Part shown: piece by piece, positions 6,025 to 6,801 of the stretch | How positions within the stretch are numbered: the first letter of the stretch is position 1 | Layout: every line of letters starts with the position of its first letter | Source of the DNA: Clostridia bacterium | Lineage (GTDB): Bacteria > Bacillota > Clostridia > Oscillospirales > Acutalibacteraceae | Reading direction: 5' to 3' | Assembly: GCA_017519685.1 (NCBI GenBank) | Contig: JAFWRV010000297.1 | Location: forward strand, 1 to 6,801 | DNA: 6,801 bases | Notes under the pieces: model-generated | What the model saw: the letters and a program-made list of their open reading frames with translations, nothing else | Databases searched by the model: none | Told to the model about the DNA's origin: nothing | Program-made: the position numbers and the translations under genes

Positions 6025-6801
6025 TTAAGCAGCGTTCTGAATGTCGTAAGAAATATCTTCGCGGGTATTTGCCAAGCCGATCAAGACAAAGAACAGAGGA
6101 GTAGTTAACGGCTGTATAATATTAAAGAAAGACTGGGCAAAATAAGCGCAAATACCGGCAAGCAACGCATATTTTAAAATGCTATGCGATTTTAAACATG
6201 TACGGATTGTAAGAATAATTACCGCAAAATATGTAACCAGTCCCCAGATGCCTAAAGTCAGCAGATACTGCAGCCATTCATTGTGTGCGTTGTCATAAAT
6301 ATATCCCATATAGTCAAACAGCTTTGAACCATAATACTCTCGGATTAAAAGAGCAATGGTGTCTTCGCCGCTTCCGATAAATTTTTTATGCAGCGGCATA
6401 TTAATGAATATCTTAAACAAATGCTTCCAGAAGAATCCGCGTTCGCTTCCCCAGGTATCATTCAGTCTGAAATATCTTTCTACAATGCCAAGAGGGAAAT
6501 CGGGCTTTATCCAAGTTGACCAGATGATTAAACCGACAGCGCCGATAACACCTATAATTAAGAAGGATAAAACTGCTTTACGTACAACAGAATAGAAGCG
6601 CACATCAGGCTGTATTTTTATAAATATAACGCGAAGGATTACAAAAAACGCAAGAAGAGGTATAAAAATAGCCGGGTCAATTAAAACAGATGTCATAAAA
6701 CTCAGAATCCTGGTTCTTCCGGCAAATATTATTCTGAGAAAACGGAAAAAACCGCATGAAAGGAAAAAGACCAAACATAAATCCAAAAAACCGACAAAAG
6801 A
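6025..6801 (-). CDS. O-antigen ligase/polymerase (Wzy_C/WaaL-like) family membrane protein, N-terminus missing
   Basis: The frame stays open to the right edge, so the 258 visible residues are the C-terminal part of a larger protein; family members usually have about 400-550 residues and 10-12 helices. A TTG at 6786 falls inside a hydrophobic helix and is not a credible start. Counting from that codon, helices are near residues 1-22, 27-57 and 70-93. A polar, presumably extracytoplasmic loop spans 94-171, and helices follow near 172-195, 204-224 and 229-239. The loop has Arg116 in GSERGFFWKH and a histidine motif beginning at His168 (HNEWLQYLLTLGIWG) that fits the WaaL-type pattern H-[NSFV]-x9-G-x2-G. 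Family enzymes polymerise or transfer lipid-linked glycans at the outer membrane face; some are protein O-oligosaccharyltransferases. In a Gram-positive the usual guess is an exopolysaccharide or capsule polymerase. The gene is followed 44 bases later by a Thr-rich exported protein. The family is confident; the substrate is not. Confidence 0.82.
   Translation of the reverse strand, partial: SFVGFLDLCLVFFLSCGFFRFLRIIFAGRTRILSFMTSVLIDPAIFIPLLAFFVILRVIFIKIQPDVRFYSVVRKAVLSFLIIGVIGAVGLIIWSTWIKPDFPLGIVERYFRLNDTWGSERGFFWKHLFKIFINMPLHKKFIGSGEDTIALLIREYYGSKLFDYMGYIYDNAHNEWLQYLLTLGIWGLVTYFAVIILTIRTCLKSHSILKYALLAGICAYFAQSFFNIIQPLTTPLFFVLIGLANTREDISYDIQNAA
6241..6285 (-). other. WaaL-type histidine motif in the ligase-family protein
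   Basis: On the minus strand these bases encode HNEWLQYLLTLGIWG, which fits H-[NSFV]-x9-G-x2-[GTY]. In characterised O-antigen ligases the His at the end of the large outer loop is required for transfer. Preceding residues (YIYDNA) and the upstream GSERGFFWKH (Arg at 6439-6441) complete the typical loop signature. This supports an active enzyme rather than a degenerate copy. Confidence 0.72.

Noticed and set aside
6356..6595. A 79-codon plus-strand frame opposite the ligase-family gene
   Set aside because: It is antisense to a conserved membrane-protein region, with no ribosome site and no recognisable features.
6784..6786. TTG as the true start of the ligase-family protein
   Set aside because: The frame is open to the window edge, the codon sits within a hydrophobic helix, no Shine-Dalgarno sequence precedes it, and the protein would lack half of the family's usual helices.

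Overview
The window looks like chromosomal DNA from a Gram-positive, gut-type member of the Firmicutes, most plausibly an Oscillospiraceae/Ruminococcus-like Clostridium relative. This is an inference. It rests on a giant secreted protein ending in an LPXTG-like (IPNTG) cell-wall sorting signal, strong AAGGAGG ribosome binding sites, moderate GC content, and Listeria-Bacteroides (InlB B-type) repeats, which are abundant in such organisms. No rRNA, tRNA, CRISPR array, insertion sequence or phage gene is visible.

Layout: (1) Bases 1-87 are the 5' leader of the large gene, with a long imperfect hairpin and a clean Shine-Dalgarno sequence. (2) Bases 88-5157 (+) encode one 1689-residue surface protein. 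In order it has a signal peptide, a unique N-terminal beta-rich region, a degenerate repeat, a MucBP-like module, seven B-type repeats (three from a recent 228-bp duplication), five divergent 'TWTY' repeats, a second MucBP-like module, two more B-type repeats, an unexpected glycine-rich hydrophobic hairpin, one last B-type repeat and the sortase signal. (3) A strong intrinsic terminator follows at 5182-5219. (4) Bases 5220-5590 are a gene-free gap between convergent transcription units and hold several stem-loops. (5) On the minus strand, reading in from the right edge, is the C-terminal part of an O-antigen ligase/polymerase family membrane protein (6025-6801, N-terminus outside the window). 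It is followed 44 bp later by a 129-residue exported Thr-rich octapeptide-repeat protein (5591-5980), which starts at TTG behind a near-perfect Shine-Dalgarno sequence.

How the genes may work together: the plus-strand gene is a stand-alone cell-wall adhesin or scaffold. The minus-strand pair appears to be an operon. The ligase-family protein carries the histidine motif of WaaL-type enzymes, and this superfamily also contains protein O-oligosaccharyltransferases. Its small neighbour is an exported protein full of Thr residues. The most interesting hypothesis here is that the two form an enzyme/acceptor pair for surface O-glycosylation. The sequence is compatible with this but does not prove it.
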